Below the pieces are notes generated by a model. It saw only the letters and a list, made by a program, of their open reading frames with translations, made no database searches and was not told the origin of the DNA. Made by a program: the position numbers and the translations under genes. A DNA stretch of 6,830 bases, from positions 1 through 6,830 of the forward strand of contig WLHM01000066.1 in NCBI GenBank assembly GCA_009702725.1. The letters run 5' to 3'. Source of the DNA: Actinomycetota bacterium (GTDB taxonomy: Bacteria > Actinomycetota > Actinomycetes > S36-B12). Below, piece after piece: positions 6,406-6,830 of this stretch (the stretch's first letter is position 1; each line of letters begins with the position of its first letter).

Positions 6406-6830
6406 TGCTGGCGCGCAAGGTTGTGTTGGACTGTGATCCGGGCCATGACGACGCCATCGCGATCATGCTGGCCTGCGCGAGTCCAGAGATTGACCTCATT
6501 GCGGTAACAACGGTTGCGGGCAATGTCACCCTAGAACACACCACCCGTAATGCCCTTAGAGTGCTGGACCTAATTGGGCGAGCCGATATACCGGTCGCAG
6601 CTGGTCGCGATCGACCACTTTTTCGGGATTTATCCACCGCGGCGGTGATGCACGGTGAGAGCGGGCTAGCCGGGCCGCTGGAAATTGAGCCCAGCCGCGG
6701 GCCATCCGACTTGACCGCCCTCCAATTGATTGAACAAGTACTCGTGTCGGCGGTAGAGCCAGTGACTTTGGTAGCTACCGGGCCACTGACCAATATCGCT
6801 GATGTCATAACCGAACTCCCTGAAATTCAC
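6405..6830 (+). CDS. Inosine-uridine-preferring nucleoside hydrolase family protein, N-terminal 142 residues (cut by the window edge)
   Basis: This family hydrolyses the N-glycosidic bond of purine or pyrimidine ribonucleosides to free base and ribose, as a cytoplasmic salvage enzyme. The calcium/ribose-binding signature is intact near the start: D9-x-D11-x3-D15-D16 in LDCDPGHDDAIA. It is followed by TVAGNVTLEHTTRNAL (36-51, with the conserved Asn40), HGESGLAGP (83-91) and LVATGPLTNIA (122-132), all typical positions for the family. About 45% of the usual 310 or so residues is present. The C-terminal part, including the catalytic His/Asp region, lies beyond the edge. The ATG overlaps the mutase stop as TAATG, and there is no good Shine-Dalgarno, so translation probably depends on re-initiation after the mutase. 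An in-frame TGA 12 bases upstream rules out a longer start. Substrate preference cannot be told from this part. Confidence 0.93.
   Translation, partial: MLARKVVLDCDPGHDDAIAIMLACASPEIDLIAVTTVAGNVTLEHTTRNALRVLDLIGRADIPVAAGRDRPLFRDLSTAAVMHGESGLAGPLEIEPSRGPSDLTALQLIEQVLVSAVEPVTLVATGPLTNIADVITELPEIH

Larger units (their letters stand above)
1315..6830 (+). other. Probable operon: sdhC-sdhA-sdhB-mutase-nucleoside hydrolase
   Basis: Five same-strand genes follow each other with gaps of 18, 2, 4 and -1 bp and no terminator-like hairpin with a T-run between them. Ribosome binding sites of sdhB and the mutase lie inside the preceding genes. The first four genes share a metabolic theme: the mutase makes succinyl-CoA and Sdh oxidises succinate. 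The operon may extend past the right edge. Confidence 0.75.

Noticed and set aside
6323..6808. Minus-strand open frame of 161 codons
   Set aside because: It is antisense to the end of the mutase and to the nucleoside hydrolase, both clear families, and its Ser/Arg-rich translation shows no recognisable domain.

Overview
This window reads as a chromosomal segment of an actinobacterium (Actinomycetota) of moderate GC content, mid-50s percent by eye. The main evidence is the succinate dehydrogenase. Its membrane subunit is the cysteine- and histidine-rich, roughly 270-residue form that I recognise from mycobacterial Sdh1, and all three subunits occur in the order membrane anchor, flavoprotein, iron-sulfur protein. 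A D-Ala-D-Ala carboxypeptidase with one C-terminal membrane helix and a two-chain type acyl-CoA mutase also fit. I cannot place the organism below phylum from this sequence.

Layout. Positions 1-1190 (minus strand) hold a DacA/DacB-type peptidoglycan carboxypeptidase whose last codons run off the left edge. A 124-bp divergent intergenic region (1191-1314) follows. It carries the sdhC ribosome binding site, a 9/10 match to the CRP/GlxR palindrome and a second palindrome touching the carboxypeptidase start. From 1315 to the right edge the plus strand is one tightly packed five-gene run: sdhC (1315-2127), sdhA (2146-4059), sdhB (4062-4820), a methylmalonyl-CoA-mutase-family catalytic subunit (4825-6405) and a nucleoside hydrolase (6405 to the edge). 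Gaps between these genes are 18, 2, 4 and -1 bp, so co-transcription and translational coupling are likely.

How the genes work together. The mutase would convert (R)-methylmalonyl-CoA to succinyl-CoA, the last step of propionyl-CoA assimilation. After succinyl-CoA is turned into succinate by an enzyme not in the window, Sdh1 oxidises succinate to fumarate and passes electrons through FAD and Fe-S centres, including a probable membrane-embedded Rieske-type cluster, to quinone. The run therefore looks like a module for feeding propionyl-CoA carbon (odd-chain or branched fatty acids, Val/Ile, cholesterol side chains) into the respiratory chain. The nucleoside hydrolase is not an obvious part of that path.

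Novelty. I see no mobile element, CRISPR array, RNA gene or defence system, and every coding region belongs to a known family. The points worth a second look are the Sdh1-mutase linkage, the mutase lacking both its cobalamin-binding part and the usual N-terminal arm, and the regulatory palindromes in the divergent promoter region.
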